From positions 2,108,001-2,172,000 of the forward strand of contig NZ_CP064939.1 of the NCBI RefSeq assembly GCF_015679185.1: a DNA stretch of 64,000 bases, read 5' to 3'. The notes under the pieces are model-generated. The model was not told the origin of the DNA. It made no database searches and saw nothing but the letters and a program-made list of their open reading frames with translations. Source of the stretch: Pedobacter endophyticus (GTDB lineage: Bacteria; Bacteroidota; Bacteroidia; Sphingobacteriales; Sphingobacteriaceae). Both the position numbers and the translations under genes were made by a program. Positions 46,462 through 56,066 of the stretch are shown here, in pieces (position 1 is the stretch's first letter; each line of letters opens with the position of its first letter).

Positions 46462-48009
46462 ATGAACAAAAAAATACTAAAGTGGAATTTCATCTTTCAG
46501 TATGGTTATGTCATAACTAATATTATTAACGCACTCATATTGTTGCCTTTATACTTGCACAAAATTGATAGCGCAACGCTTGGCCTTTGGCTGGCAACGG
46601 GCAATATACTGGCGTGGATGACACTTGCCGATCCCGGAGTTGGCGATGTTTTGCAGCAGAAAATAGCGCAGCTTTACGGGCAGAATGAATTCTCAGAAAT
46701 CAATAAAACTATTGGCTCAGGCATCATGACGTCTGCGTTCATTTTCGGGCTCTCGATTATTGCTGGTATCGTTTTTTATTTACTTATCGGCACCATTATC
46801 GATAAAGATGTTTCTAAATATGCGGGCCTTCAAACGGCGTTAATGGTATCAATCATCGCCACCGGTTTATCGTTGGTTTCCTTTAGCCTGTCGGGCATAA
46901 ATCAGGGTTTGCAAAATCCGGTTCATGTGGCCATTGGCTCCCTATCGGGTAATTTTATCTTTTTGGCGGTAAATGTGGTGCTTTTATTTTTAGGCTTTGG
47001 GGTAATTTCAATAGCCATATCGAACATGTTGAGGGCATTTTACATCAATATTTACAACTACATCGCATTGCGCAGGGTACTTCATAAGCATCAGCTGTTT
47101 ATCGATTTTGATGTAACCCACTTAAAAAGATTCGTAAAAATATTTTCGTTTACGTCTATTTCCCGCATTATTGGGGGTTTTTCGGCCAGTTTGGATATGA
47201 TTGTGCTGGCCAGGTTTGTGGCACCAACAACAATAACGCTTTTTGAAGTGAATAAAAGACCCATTCAAATGTCGCAGTCGTTAATTGGCAGGCATTCGGT
47301 AGCGCTAATGCCCATGATATCGCATGCGAATGGCAAGGGCAACCACAGGCAGATTAAAAGCTTAATTAACACGCAGTTTAAATATTATTACTACGCAGCC
47401 ATTTTTATCGGGCTGATTTTTTGCATCAACTACCACACCTTAATTACGTTGTGGACGGGGCCGGGCAAATACATTGGCAACACCATCGTTTTCTTATTAA
47501 TTGCCAACTTCTTTTTTGCCCAGATCGGCTATTTTATGGCCAACATAGGCTACGCACTTGGCGATATCAAAATGAACAGCTACATCAATATCTGCAAAGG
47601 AATTATCTCTGGCGTGCTGTTTTATTTTTCGGGCAAGTATTTTGGTATCGTTGGCTTAATCATCGTGATGGTAACAGTAAGCGTTCTGGTCGATTTTATA
47701 TTTTTCTCTTATCGGCTGCACCGCCTGGGCTTTTTGAGCACGGCATTGGTTGGCAATATTTTAAAAAGGTGGCTGGTTGTCATTCCGCTTGCTATACTGG
47801 CGGGCTGGCTAATTAGTTATGCCACCGATTTATTTATTCCTGCCCAAATGCGGCTGGTAAACTTATTAATTAACGGTGCTTGTTTTACCTTTTTTTATAT
47901 CACAATGGTGCTTTTAACAGATGGCGAAATTCGCAGCCAGTTGCGCCATGTGCTTAACAAAGGTTTAACAAAGAATATGAGAACGGAAAAACTTACGATC
48001 AAAACTTAA
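46462..48009 (+). CDS. Oligosaccharide flippase (Wzx-like)
   Basis: 515 residues with about 12-14 hydrophobic segments and a polysaccharide_synt / MATE-like start (NFIFQYGYVITNIINALILL). It would move the lipid-linked repeat unit across the inner membrane. It sits between wzc and the first transferase gene, 11 bases after the stop of wzc. Confidence 0.86.
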   Translation: MNKKILKWNFIFQYGYVITNIINALILLPLYLHKIDSATLGLWLATGNILAWMTLADPGVGDVLQQKIAQLYGQNEFSEINKTIGSGIMTSAFIFGLSIIAGIVFYLLIGTIIDKDVSKYAGLQTALMVSIIATGLSLVSFSLSGINQGLQNPVHVAIGSLSGNFIFLAVNVVLLFLGFGVISIAISNMLRAFYINIYNYIALRRVLHKHQLFIDFDVTHLKRFVKIFSFTSISRIIGGFSASLDMIVLARFVAPTTITLFEVNKRPIQMSQSLIGRHSVALMPMISHANGKGNHRQIKSLINTQFKYYYYAAIFIGLIFCINYHTLITLWTGPGKYIGNTIVFLLIANFFFAQIGYFMANIGYALGDIKMNSYINICKGIISGVLFYFSGKYFGIVGLIIVMVTVSVLVDFIFFSYRLHRLGFLSTALVGNILKRWLVVIPLAILAGWLISYATDLFIPAQMRLVNLLINGACFTFFYITMVLLTDGEIRSQLRHVLNKGLTKNMRTEKLTIKT

Positions 48010-48016
48010 AAAAAGA

Positions 48017-48778
48017 ATGGCAAAATTTGTAATCATGCTACGTGTCAAAGATGGCATGTTCTTCGCCGATGAGTGGCTGCAGTGTTTCGAAAAACTGGCC
48101 GATGAAATTGTTGTTTTGGATAACGGATCTACCGACGGAACTTACGAGAAACTTAAAGCGCATCCGAAAGTTGTTGATATTATACAAACGGAGGGCTACA
48201 ACGAGGGTAGAGACAAAAATCTGCTTTATGATCGCGTTCGCCTGCGTAAACCCGATTGGTGCCTGTGGATCGATATCGATGAAATATTTGAACCTGAACT
48301 TACGCGGGCGCATTTCGATAAGTTGATGGAAAGCAAACTCTTCAACAAGTATGCCTTTAGGCGGTTCCATTTTATGGATAGAAACCACTTTGCTGGGTCG
48401 CTTTACAGATTAAACTACTCTGCGGGCCACGATAGGCTAATGTGGCGGGAACACCCCGACGGCTATTTTCAAGACCTTATTATCGACTCGCCCAATGTAA
48501 AGGGAATTAAGGGGCTTAAGTACAACACCAATTTCAGGTTGAAACATTTGGGGTATATAAACAAAGAACTGGTTGATAAGAAGGCCGACATTTACAGGCA
48601 GATCATCCCCGAAAAGGAAGATATTTTTCAAAGCATGTACCTCAAGGGCGAAAGGCCCATTAAATGGATCGATGAACGAAAGCACCCTAAAACAGTGATG
48701 CTTAACCAGGTTTTGAACGTGTTGCAAATGACACATATTGTGCCCAAGGTAATCAGGAGGATAAAAAACGCGTTTTAA
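48017..48778 (+). CDS. Family 2-like glycosyltransferase
   Basis: 253 residues. MLRVKDGMFFADEWLQCFEK, EIVVLDNGSTDGTYEK and WCLWIDIDEIFEPE (DID motif about 92) define a GT-A enzyme of the Glyco_tranf_2_4 kind. No membrane segments. Its stop overlaps the next gene's start by one base (TAATG). Confidence 0.87.
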   Translation: MAKFVIMLRVKDGMFFADEWLQCFEKLADEIVVLDNGSTDGTYEKLKAHPKVVDIIQTEGYNEGRDKNLLYDRVRLRKPDWCLWIDIDEIFEPELTRAHFDKLMESKLFNKYAFRRFHFMDRNHFAGSLYRLNYSAGHDRLMWREHPDGYFQDLIIDSPNVKGIKGLKYNTNFRLKHLGYINKELVDKKADIYRQIIPEKEDIFQSMYLKGERPIKWIDERKHPKTVMLNQVLNVLQMTHIVPKVIRRIKNAF

Positions 48779-50106
48779 TGAACTACGTAATCAAGATATT
48801 TAATTATGAATTTGAGGTAAAGGAAATCCTGCTGCTATTCTTTTCCTTTTTTCTGATGGAAAATATTTTTTCGTGGCTGGTTTTGCCCAATTCGGTCGTT
48901 ATCCTGCTTTACGAAAAGATATTAAGCTTACTGATTTACGCTTTGCTGCTATTCAACTTCCCCAAGCTCAAAACCAGCGAACAGGTTTACCTGGGGCTGG
49001 TTAGCTTTTTTATTGTTCGCCTTATTTTTGAGTCGATGGTCGATTATGGCTCCATATTTCAGCAACTTACGCTGTATACCATTCTTTTTCCTGCCATATT
49101 TATCATCTATGTAAAGTGTATTTGCAGGTCGTTCGACTTCGATATTCTCGAATTTATTGCGAAATTTTATCTGGCCACCTACATCATTTTTATGCTTGTG
49201 TATGGGCGGGGTTTTTCATTTAGTTTAGACAGTGTAGAAATGGATGACTACGGCCCTTTCTCTGGCGATAGCAGGATTATCCATGCCCGATCTATCTTTA
49301 TGATGATTATTCCCATGCTCTGGTTCTTCGATAAATATCTCCGCGAACGGAAAACAGCATCGCTCGTTGCTTTTATATTTTGTCTCGTTGTAATTGTTAT
49401 CCACCAGCACCGTTCAGTTTGGGCAAGTAGTCTCTTCGCCCTTGGCGTTTACTTCTTTATTGCTACGCGGAATGAGCTTATCCATTTCTCGAGAACAGCT
49501 AAAGTATTTTGGTCAGCGGCGATGGTGCTGTTGCTTGTTTACTTTATTGTTTCGCAGCTTTTTCCGGGTACAATTGAATTTTTTGCCGATCGGTTTAGCG
49601 AAATACTCGACCCAGCCCGCGAAGATGGAACGGGAAAGTTCAGGGCAGACCAAAGACGCGTTTACTTTCCGATGGTATTGGAACGGCCGTTTTTCGGGTG
49701 GACATTTGAAGGCTTTGAAATGCCAAACCCGCTGGTAGACTGGTGGCCCGAAAAAACCGGGCAGCATTTTCACGAAGGTTTTATGGAAATGCTCTTTTAC
49801 CATGGCTTTCTTGGGTTAATACTTAAATATTTTTACGTGTTGTACTTAGGTTACAAGGCTTTTTTTAAAAACATCGATGAAAAATCGGCCATTTTAATTG
49901 CGTTTAGCGTTGCCGGCCTCATCTTCTCGTTTAACTACGTGTTGCCACTCATATATTGGGGCGTTGTAGGCGTGTGCCTCTATTATTTGGAGAGAACTGC
50001 CAGTACGGCGGCGGATGATCATCCTTACGATATTGAATACATAAATGTAAATGAGACAGTACCGCAATCATCAGATCAAAGAGTTATTGAAACCGTTAAC
50101 GATTAA
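48778..50106 (+). CDS. Polysaccharide polymerase (Wzy/O-antigen ligase-like)
   Basis: 442 residues with 10-12 hydrophobic segments, a large extracytoplasmic loop (about 275-330: REDGTGKFRADQRRVYFPMV, PFFGWTFEGFEMPNPL ... GQHFHEGFMEMLFYHG) of the Wzy_C type. It would polymerise repeat units. Its function as polymerase rather than ligase is inferred from its place among flippase, wzc and transferases. The C-terminal tail is soluble and polar. Confidence 0.8.
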   Translation: MNYVIKIFNYEFEVKEILLLFFSFFLMENIFSWLVLPNSVVILLYEKILSLLIYALLLFNFPKLKTSEQVYLGLVSFFIVRLIFESMVDYGSIFQQLTLYTILFPAIFIIYVKCICRSFDFDILEFIAKFYLATYIIFMLVYGRGFSFSLDSVEMDDYGPFSGDSRIIHARSIFMMIIPMLWFFDKYLRERKTASLVAFIFCLVVIVIHQHRSVWASSLFALGVYFFIATRNELIHFSRTAKVFWSAAMVLLLVYFIVSQLFPGTIEFFADRFSEILDPAREDGTGKFRADQRRVYFPMVLERPFFGWTFEGFEMPNPLVDWWPEKTGQHFHEGFMEMLFYHGFLGLILKYFYVLYLGYKAFFKNIDEKSAILIAFSVAGLIFSFNYVLPLIYWGVVGVCLYYLERTASTAADDHPYDIEYINVNETVPQSSDQRVIETVND

Positions 50107-50120
50107 ATAAACATCAAACT

Positions 50121-51164
50121 ATGAACCATATTTGTACGTGGATTTGTGTCGACGCAGTTGGCGAAGAAAGCATTTACCCCCAAACGGGCGAGAAATCGTC
50201 GGGCCTTAAGCATCAGAATATTTACTGGCGCTGCATCCTCTTGTTTTTTGCAACAAGTAAGCGCTTTAACAAAACACAAAAACATATTCTTTTTAGTAAC
50301 ACCCGTCAATTTCCTGTGCTCGATGGCAAGGATGTGAGGGTTGCGCTCGAAGCACTTGATGTTGAAATTATTTACACAGATTTTAACTATAAAACGCCAA
50401 AAGGTTATTTCAATTTATTTCAAAACCAGTTTTACGAGTTTTCGATCCTTGAATACATCACCAAAAACAACACAAACCAGCAAGATCAGTATTTAATACT
50501 CGATTCCGATTGCATTTTCACCAAAAACATTGATGAACTTTTCGATGTGGCGGCACCTGCGGGGTTTATTTCATTTGAGGATGACTGCAGCACAGATTTG
50601 GTGATTCACGGATTGAGCAGAAAAGATATGAAAACTCTGTATGAAGAGCTTTTAGGACGCGAAGTTAATGAGATTCCCGGTTACCATTATGGCGAGTTCT
50701 TTTTGGCAAACGTAAAAAACATCAATACTATTTTTAACGATTTTAAAATATTGTGGCCCGAACTTCTTGCAAGATTTGAGGCCGGGCTACCCAAATTTAA
50801 CGAAGAAGCGCAAACCCTGAGCTATATTTATTATAAAAACAACTTTATCGCAAGCAAGCGCAAAGACCTCCTGAAGCGGTTTTGGACCAATCCGGTATTT
50901 TACAGAAACGTAGAAAATACAGATACGGACGTAGCGATTTGGCATTTGCCATCAGAAAAAACATATGGCCTTGCAAACCTGTACAAATGGCTCATTTTGA
51001 AGCACCCAAATTTTGGCCTCGATGTTTCGGCACAACAATTTACCAGTAATGTGCGGAAAATACTGGGCGTACCCAAACTCACCCTCGGCCGCTTTACAAA
51101 ATACTATGTGGTGAGCTATTACAGGGCAGCAAATAAAAGAATCAAGAAAATGATTACCGCTTAA
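50121..51164 (+). CDS. Nucleotide-diphospho-sugar transferase-like protein
   Basis: 347 residues. A GT-A-like core with an DxD-type motif QYLILDSDCIFTKNIDEL (about 125-142) and FISFEDDCSTDLV; the layout is like GT8 or related transferases. No membrane segments. It probably adds a sugar in repeat-unit assembly. Family assignment is uncertain; a profile search for GT8/DUF-type families would decide. Starts 14 bases after the polymerase. Confidence 0.65.
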   Translation: MNHICTWICVDAVGEESIYPQTGEKSSGLKHQNIYWRCILLFFATSKRFNKTQKHILFSNTRQFPVLDGKDVRVALEALDVEIIYTDFNYKTPKGYFNLFQNQFYEFSILEYITKNNTNQQDQYLILDSDCIFTKNIDELFDVAAPAGFISFEDDCSTDLVIHGLSRKDMKTLYEELLGREVNEIPGYHYGEFFLANVKNINTIFNDFKILWPELLARFEAGLPKFNEEAQTLSYIYYKNNFIASKRKDLLKRFWTNPVFYRNVENTDTDVAIWHLPSEKTYGLANLYKWLILKHPNFGLDVSAQQFTSNVRKILGVPKLTLGRFTKYYVVSYYRAANKRIKKMITA

Positions 51165-51204
51165 AAATGAATACTTATTAAAACGCAACTCAAAAATTTA
51201 GATT

Positions 51205-52131
51205 ATGGAACAATCATTAGTTATAGGCGTATTTTGCTACAATAGGGTAAGCAAGCTTAAACGCTGCATAGAAGCGTTGCTTAAAAACCCCGAATGCCCG
51301 CATCTCGACATCATATTTTTTAGCGACGGGCCAAAGGATGAGGCGGGACGAAAAGCAATTCAGGAAGTTCGCGATTACATTGACAATTTAAAGGGATTTA
51401 AGTCGGTAATAAAGCATTACCGCGAGCATAACCTGAGTACAGGCCCGAATTTTAGAACCGGCCTGACTTACCTCAGCGAAAATTACGAGCGTTTTATTGT
51501 TGTTGAAGACGATTTGATCGTTAGCCCAAATTATATTAAATATTTGACGGATGCGCTGGAATTTTACAAGAACGACCAGTCGGTGTTTTGCGTTACAGCT
51601 TATGTTTTCCCCATTAAAAAAGAAGATTACCCCTACGATACCATCGTTTACAAGCGTTTTTGCTCGTATGGCTGGGGCAGTTGGGGTAATCGTTTTCCGA
51701 ATATTATCTGGGAACATGATGAACTGGAAAAGCTGATGAAAACATCGCCCGGTTTCATGCGTCGCCTCACCGCCGAAGGTGCAGATTTGCCGCGGTTGTT
51801 ACGAAAACAGATTGCGGGCATCATATCCACCTGGGATATTCAGATGCAAACGCATGTGGCCGAAAATCGGCTGAAAGTAATTTACCCAACGCTTTCTAAA
51901 GTAGATAACATTGGCTTTGATGAGGAATCGACCAACACATCAGGAGTGAATTACCTCATTACACCGATTGACCCGGGTGTGAAAAGAAGTTTTAGGTTTT
52001 GCCCGGCAAATAACATCAATCCGAGGCTTCAATCGCAAATCAAAAGCCCTTACAATTATTCAACGCTAGTAATTCGCAAACTTAAAAACGATTTTTTAAA
52101 GTTTACTAACAATATCCGAAAAGCCGAATAA
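51205..52131 (+). CDS. Glycosyltransferase (GT2 / GNT-I-like)
   Basis: 308 residues. Opening VIGVFCYNRVSKLKRCIEAL, IIFFSDGPKDEAG, the metal motif RFIVVEDDLIVSPNYI (EDD about 100), and GWGSWGNRF support a GT-A transferase. No signal or membrane segment. The stop shares its A with the start of the next gene (TAATG). Confidence 0.83.
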   Translation: MEQSLVIGVFCYNRVSKLKRCIEALLKNPECPHLDIIFFSDGPKDEAGRKAIQEVRDYIDNLKGFKSVIKHYREHNLSTGPNFRTGLTYLSENYERFIVVEDDLIVSPNYIKYLTDALEFYKNDQSVFCVTAYVFPIKKEDYPYDTIVYKRFCSYGWGSWGNRFPNIIWEHDELEKLMKTSPGFMRRLTAEGADLPRLLRKQIAGIISTWDIQMQTHVAENRLKVIYPTLSKVDNIGFDEESTNTSGVNYLITPIDPGVKRSFRFCPANNINPRLQSQIKSPYNYSTLVIRKLKNDFLKFTNNIRKAE

Positions 52132-53282
52132 TGAGGGTTTTGATTATCCATACGTACTATAAATTGCCGGGCGGCGAAGACTCAGTTGTTGAAAATGAGG
52201 CCGAACTGCTACGATCGAACGGCCATATTGTAGATTTGCTGCCGTTTCACAATGCCTCAAAAACCTTACTCAAAGTATTTTTTCTTTTCTTTAATCCCGC
52301 AGCATACCAGCGGGTAATTGGTAAGATCAAATCATTTACTCCCGACGTTATCCATATTCACAACTTCCACTTTGCTGCATCGCCTGCAATTTTATATGCA
52401 GCAAAACGACTAAAGGTACCGGTAGTAATGACGATGCATAACTTCAGGTTACTCTGCCCATCGGGGAGTTTATTTTTTAACGGACAACTCTTTACCGACT
52501 CACTTAAACAGAACTTTCCATGGTCTGCCGTAAAAAAAGGTGTGTACCAAGGGTCGAAAGCCATTACGTTTTGGCTGGCGCTATCAAATTATCTTCACCG
52601 GAAAATGGGCACATGGTCAATCGTTAACGCGATGATCTTTCTGGGAGAACACAGCCGAACGGTATTTAAACAATCGGGGGTTACCTCTACTAGAACGGCA
52701 TTGCTTATAAAACCAAATTTTACCATGCGCAAGTCCCTGCGGGAGCCAGCAACAGGCGAATATTTTCTTTACGTCGGCCGACTTACGGAAGAAAAGGGAA
52801 TAAAAACGTTACTAAAAGCCTTCGAGGGCCAGCACGCATTGCTCAAAATCGCAGGCACGGGGCCATTACATCATCTCGTAACAGAAACCACCGCAAGAAA
52901 TTCAAATATCGAATACCTTGGCCAGCTGCCGCCGCCGGAGGTTGCGCGGTTGATGCGAAGCGCCAAAGCTTTGGTTTTTCCCTCTGAGTGGTTCGAAACT
53001 TTCGGAATGGTAATTATCGAAGCCTTTTCTTTGGGCACACCAGTTGTTGCTGCTAATCTTGGCAACGTTCCATCAATTGTGAGCGATAAAGTAAATGGAT
53101 TGTTGTTTGAGCCAAGCGATGCAGTTTCGCTTCGGAAAGCGATAACGACTTTTGATGAGCTGAATGCTGATGAAAAGTTGAAACTGAAAAATCAAGCGCT
53201 AGAAGCTTACGAGAAGTCTTTTTCTCCGGAGGCGAATTTGCAGCAGCTTGTAAAAATATATTCTGATACAATGTCAGTCTGA
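52131..53282 (+). CDS. Family 4 glycosyltransferase
   Basis: 383 residues. Gly-rich N-terminus IHTYYKLPGGEDSVVENEAE, YVGRLTEEKGIKTLLKAF, then PSEWFETFGMVIIEAFSLGT (EX7E donor site) and NVPSIVSDKVNGLLFEPS. Typical retaining GT-B enzyme. Last gene of the rightward polysaccharide operon. Confidence 0.93.
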   Translation: MRVLIIHTYYKLPGGEDSVVENEAELLRSNGHIVDLLPFHNASKTLLKVFFLFFNPAAYQRVIGKIKSFTPDVIHIHNFHFAASPAILYAAKRLKVPVVMTMHNFRLLCPSGSLFFNGQLFTDSLKQNFPWSAVKKGVYQGSKAITFWLALSNYLHRKMGTWSIVNAMIFLGEHSRTVFKQSGVTSTRTALLIKPNFTMRKSLREPATGEYFLYVGRLTEEKGIKTLLKAFEGQHALLKIAGTGPLHHLVTETTARNSNIEYLGQLPPPEVARLMRSAKALVFPSEWFETFGMVIIEAFSLGTPVVAANLGNVPSIVSDKVNGLLFEPSDAVSLRKAITTFDELNADEKLKLKNQALEAYEKSFSPEANLQQLVKIYSDTMSV

Positions 53283-53306
53283 GCGGAGCCGAAGGCCCTT
53301 TGCCAA

Positions 53307-53393
53307 CCGTTGACTGAAGTCAACGGCAATGAAATGTAATTTGAAAAATGCAATTCGCCTGTCCATTCATTGCCGTCAGTTTCAACTGACGGG
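53307..53393. repeat. GTTGACT..AGTCAAC palindromic element, copy 1
   Basis: CCGTTGACTgaAGTCAACGG at the left end and CGTCAGTTTCAACTGACGG at the right, joined by a ~40-base spacer. Similar copies lie at 53655-53740 and 63102-63163. Confidence 0.7.
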
Positions 53394-53473
53394 ATACATT
53401 GGCAATGAATCATATACAATTTGATAATAAATAGATCCCCAGTCAAGCTACCAATGACAGATTCTCAAATTTG

Positions 53474-53571
53474 GTCGTCTTTTCGACTGTAGCGCAGCGG
53501 AACGGAGAAATCTTTGAAGCATTTTTTCGATGCGGAGTCCAAAGATTTCTCCGCTTCGGTCGAAATGACGA
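53474..53571. repeat. GTCATTTCGA-family element, copy 3
   Basis: Begins GTCTTTTCGACTGTAGCG and ends GCTTCGGTCGAAATGACGA; the inner arms GGAGAAATCTTTGAA / CCAAAGATTTCTCCGC are longer than in the copies near 22.6 kb. Confidence 0.7.
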
Positions 53572-53654
53572 TTCGCCAAAAAAAACTGTCATCCCAACTC
53601 CTTTGTTTTTTTAAAACTGATCTCTGAGGATGACGACCGTTCATGGTTGGCGTA

Positions 53655-53740
53655 CCGTCAACTGAAGTCAACGACAATGAAATGTAATTTGAAAAATGCA
53701 ATTCCCCTGTCCATTCATTGCCGTCAGTTTCAACTGACAG
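53655..53740. repeat. GTTGACT..AGTCAAC palindromic element, copy 2
   Basis: CCGTCAACTGAAGTCAACG to CCGTCAGTTTCAACTGACAG, with the same spacer (AATGAAATGTAATTTGAAAA) as copy 1 in direct orientation. Confidence 0.7.
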
Positions 53741-53753
53741 AATGATGAGGAGC

Positions 53754-54491
53754 TTAATGAAAAGTAAGTTTCTGCCTTAAAATATAATAGATGTAAACCG
53801 GGCCATAATAGAAATAGCGTCTCCACATTTTCCGCGGATTGCTCATAAAGCGCCCAAACCACTCCAATTTATATCGAATTAACAGTTCACTGGGCCGCTT
53901 TACCGTTTCCGAATAAAAATCGAATACAGCGCCAATTGCACAAATAACCTTGGCATCAATCTGCGATTTAAACTGTTGTGACCATTTTTCTTGCTTTGGT
54001 GCAGTAAGCCCAATAAAAAGTGCGTCAGGGTGAAAAGCATTAATAGCAGCAATCATTTGCTGATTATCCTGGTCGCTAAACACTTTCTTAAATGGAGGAG
54101 CGTAATAGCCTACCTCTATATTTGGAAACTCTTGTCCTATCCGGTCTTTAATCTTTTGAAGTGTTTCATCGCAAGAGCCAAGGTAAAAGCACCGTCCCTT
54201 TTTGTTATTTAAGTTGGTAAGAATATGGAGATGTAAATCGGCACCGGAGATTTTATTAATCTTTCTTCCGGTCAAAATTCGCTCTGCTATTACCACACCT
54301 TCACCATCAGGGAGTAAAACGTCAGACCCTTCGAGGGCGTTTCTAAATTCGCTATCTTCCTTGGCTACACAATACGAATACTGGTTGATGGTATTGATTA
54401 CAGTCTTTGATTCCAAAGATAACTCATCCAAAGTTCCAGCGTACAAATTGTAGCTAATTCCCCTCGCCGATGCATTGAATAAATCGCCCAT
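53754..54491 (-). CDS. WecG/TagA/CpsF-family glycosyltransferase (GT26)
   Basis: 245 residues. LLPDGEGVVIAERILTGRKI, INKISGADLHLHILTN, FYLGSCDETLQKIKDRI, DALFIGLTAPKQEKWSQQF and AIGAVFDFYSETVKRPSE are the GT26 signature regions. These enzymes add the second sugar to an undecaprenyl-linked primer (e.g. ManNAcA in enterobacterial antigen, ManNAc in teichoic acid). It is transcribed towards the polysaccharide operon and separated by repeats; no initiating sugar-phosphate transferase is present in the window. Confidence 0.92.
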   Translation of the reverse strand: MGDLFNASARGISYNLYAGTLDELSLESKTVINTINQYSYCVAKEDSEFRNALEGSDVLLPDGEGVVIAERILTGRKINKISGADLHLHILTNLNNKKGRCFYLGSCDETLQKIKDRIGQEFPNIEVGYYAPPFKKVFSDQDNQQMIAAINAFHPDALFIGLTAPKQEKWSQQFKSQIDAKVICAIGAVFDFYSETVKRPSELLIRYKLEWFGRFMSNPRKMWRRYFYYGPVYIYYILRQKLTFH

Positions 54492-54710
54492 AACTCAAAT
54501 CATTTAATTACATAAAAACTGATTGCCTATGTATAAATTATATACGTTTTTTAAGGCCCTATAGTTTTAAAATAAATCCTATTATTTTAATTTTTATTTT
54601 TGCAACTGTAAGATTTACAACCATTTGGAATAACCAAGTAAGTAAGTCACTACTAATTACCTAAGCCCCGTTAAATCGAGGCATTAACGCTATAAATTTT
54701 ACCCTGCTAA

Positions 54711-55310
54711 ATGAAAAACTTACGTATCAAGTCTGCCAAAACATCAAAACAAATTCACCTTCTGCTCATCACAAAAACCAGTTCAGAAACCCGAACAGCA
54801 CCCCACCAAAAAAGCAACCAGTCAGACGATTTGCTGTGCGAACTTTACAATTGCTATGCATCAAGTTTACGAGCGGTAATTTTCAACCTTGTTCCATCTG
54901 CCGAAACCACAGAAGACCTGCTTCACGATTCGTTTGTTAAAATCAATAATGCACTTCATACCTATCAGCCCCAGCGTTCGCAACTGTTTACCTGGATGAA
55001 AACCATCGCCAGAAACACAACAGTTGATTATCTGCGGATGAAAAGCACGAGAAACAGCACGTTAAACAAGCCCATCGATTTTTGTAAAGAGGAACTCAAC
55101 GTTCAATACTTTTCTTCTGTAAATACCGACTTAATTGGCATCAAACAATTGGCCGAACGATTATCACCGGAAAATTTCTCCATCATCAACCTGGTGTATT
55201 TTCAGCATTTTACTCATGAAGAAGCAGCAAAAAAATTGGGCATGCCATTGGGCACCCTCAAAACGAGGCTAAGAAAATCGATAACACAATTGAAACAACT
55301 TTTCAATTAA
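54711..55310 (+). CDS. ECF-type RNA polymerase sigma factor
   Basis: 199 residues with a ~35-residue Ser/Thr/Lys-rich extension, then region 2 (LLHDSFVKINNALHTY, FTWMKTIARNTTVDYLR) about 75-120 and region 4 (FSIINLVYFQHFTHEEAAKK, then LGTLKTRLRKSITQL) about 150-198. No anti-sigma gene adjoins it. TATTTTTG at 54595-54602 fits the -7 consensus but the upstream TTTG is missing. It starts 219 bases from the divergent GT26 gene, so it could control that polysaccharide gene (inference). Confidence 0.92.
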   Translation: MKNLRIKSAKTSKQIHLLLITKTSSETRTAPHQKSNQSDDLLCELYNCYASSLRAVIFNLVPSAETTEDLLHDSFVKINNALHTYQPQRSQLFTWMKTIARNTTVDYLRMKSTRNSTLNKPIDFCKEELNVQYFSSVNTDLIGIKQLAERLSPENFSIINLVYFQHFTHEEAAKKLGMPLGTLKTRLRKSITQLKQLFN

Positions 55311-55387
55311 GCCCATTCGATTGCTGATAGCCATATTAAATAGCGTTCGCTAATAGCTACAATAAACTGAGGTCTAAATTTTAATTA

Positions 55388-55420
55388 AACCATAGCTAGC
55401 AATGTTTGCTAGCTATGGTT
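55388..55420. repeat. Perfect 15-base inverted repeat
   Basis: AACCATAGCTAGCAA and TTGCTAGCTATGGTT separated by TGT, 78 bases after the sigma-factor stop. There is no T-run on either side, so a terminator role is weaker than for other stems; it could be an operator or stabilise the sigma message 3' end. Confidence 0.6.
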
Positions 55421-55824
55421 AAGTGAACTGCTTTCACTAAGTTCTGTATAAAGGTCCACCATCCAGAGGAGCCTTTAAACTAATCTAAATCGTCCCGTGA
55501 TTTAATCTAACTCAATAGTATTTACGCGAATTACCATACCCGAGATGTTATAGAAACGTTAATTACCTGCAATTGGGAAAGTTCTGCACAACATTATACA
55601 GGCGCAATTACGGACAGCAAGTTGTGGCTGTTTTTGCATTAAAGACTTTTGTACCAGAGATTTGCTCCTTCGGGCGTCATGATGGCTGCGAAGATCATCT
55701 TGGCTTAGGTATGAGAAAATTTTGTGAACTGCATACAAGGGCAAAAAATAAGCATGCTAGTTTAGAACCGCCCTGCATCGCTAAACTGTTCAATAAACGG
55801 GGCGGGATTGAAAAAAGAGATTAC

Positions 55825-55853
55825 AAAAAAAAGCCCATCAATCCTGATGGGCT
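55825..55853 (-). terminator. Terminator downstream of the esterase gene
   Basis: AGCCCATCA at 55832-55840 pairs with TGATGGGCT at 55845-55853 across a 4-base loop. On the minus strand eight T follow. It lies about 215 bases beyond the stop at 56067. Confidence 0.75.
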
Positions 55854-56066
55854 AATACTTTCTTTTAAATCGCTCCCGTTGATTTAATTCTAGCAGGCCA
55901 AATATACACCATATAACTACGCTCAGCATTCAAGAAACTGTATATGGATACAGATTGTAAAGCTGCTTTACGTTGCGCTTTACACAAAGAAACATTGTTT
56001 GTTATCATTTAACAGCGCAAGCCTAAGCGTTAATTGCTCGAAACGCGAACCTCCAACGCAAGAATG

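Larger units (their letters stand above)
53283..53753. other. Intergenic region filled with repeats
   Basis: Two copies of a GTTGACTGAAGTCAACG-type element, one GTCATTTCGA-type element between them, and a GAACGGTCGTC core (reverse, 53632-53652). No gene is supported and no terminator clearly ends the rightward operon. Confidence 0.65.
55311..56066. other. Intergenic region with no supported gene
   Basis: Contains the 55388-55420 inverted repeat and the 55825-55853 terminator. Short frames exist but none has a recognisable domain, a ribosome site or a partner on the other strand worth reporting. Confidence 0.55.

Noticed and set aside
55573..55887. Possible 104-residue protein
   Set aside because: It runs through the terminator stem at 55825-55853, has no domain, and no plausible ribosome site.
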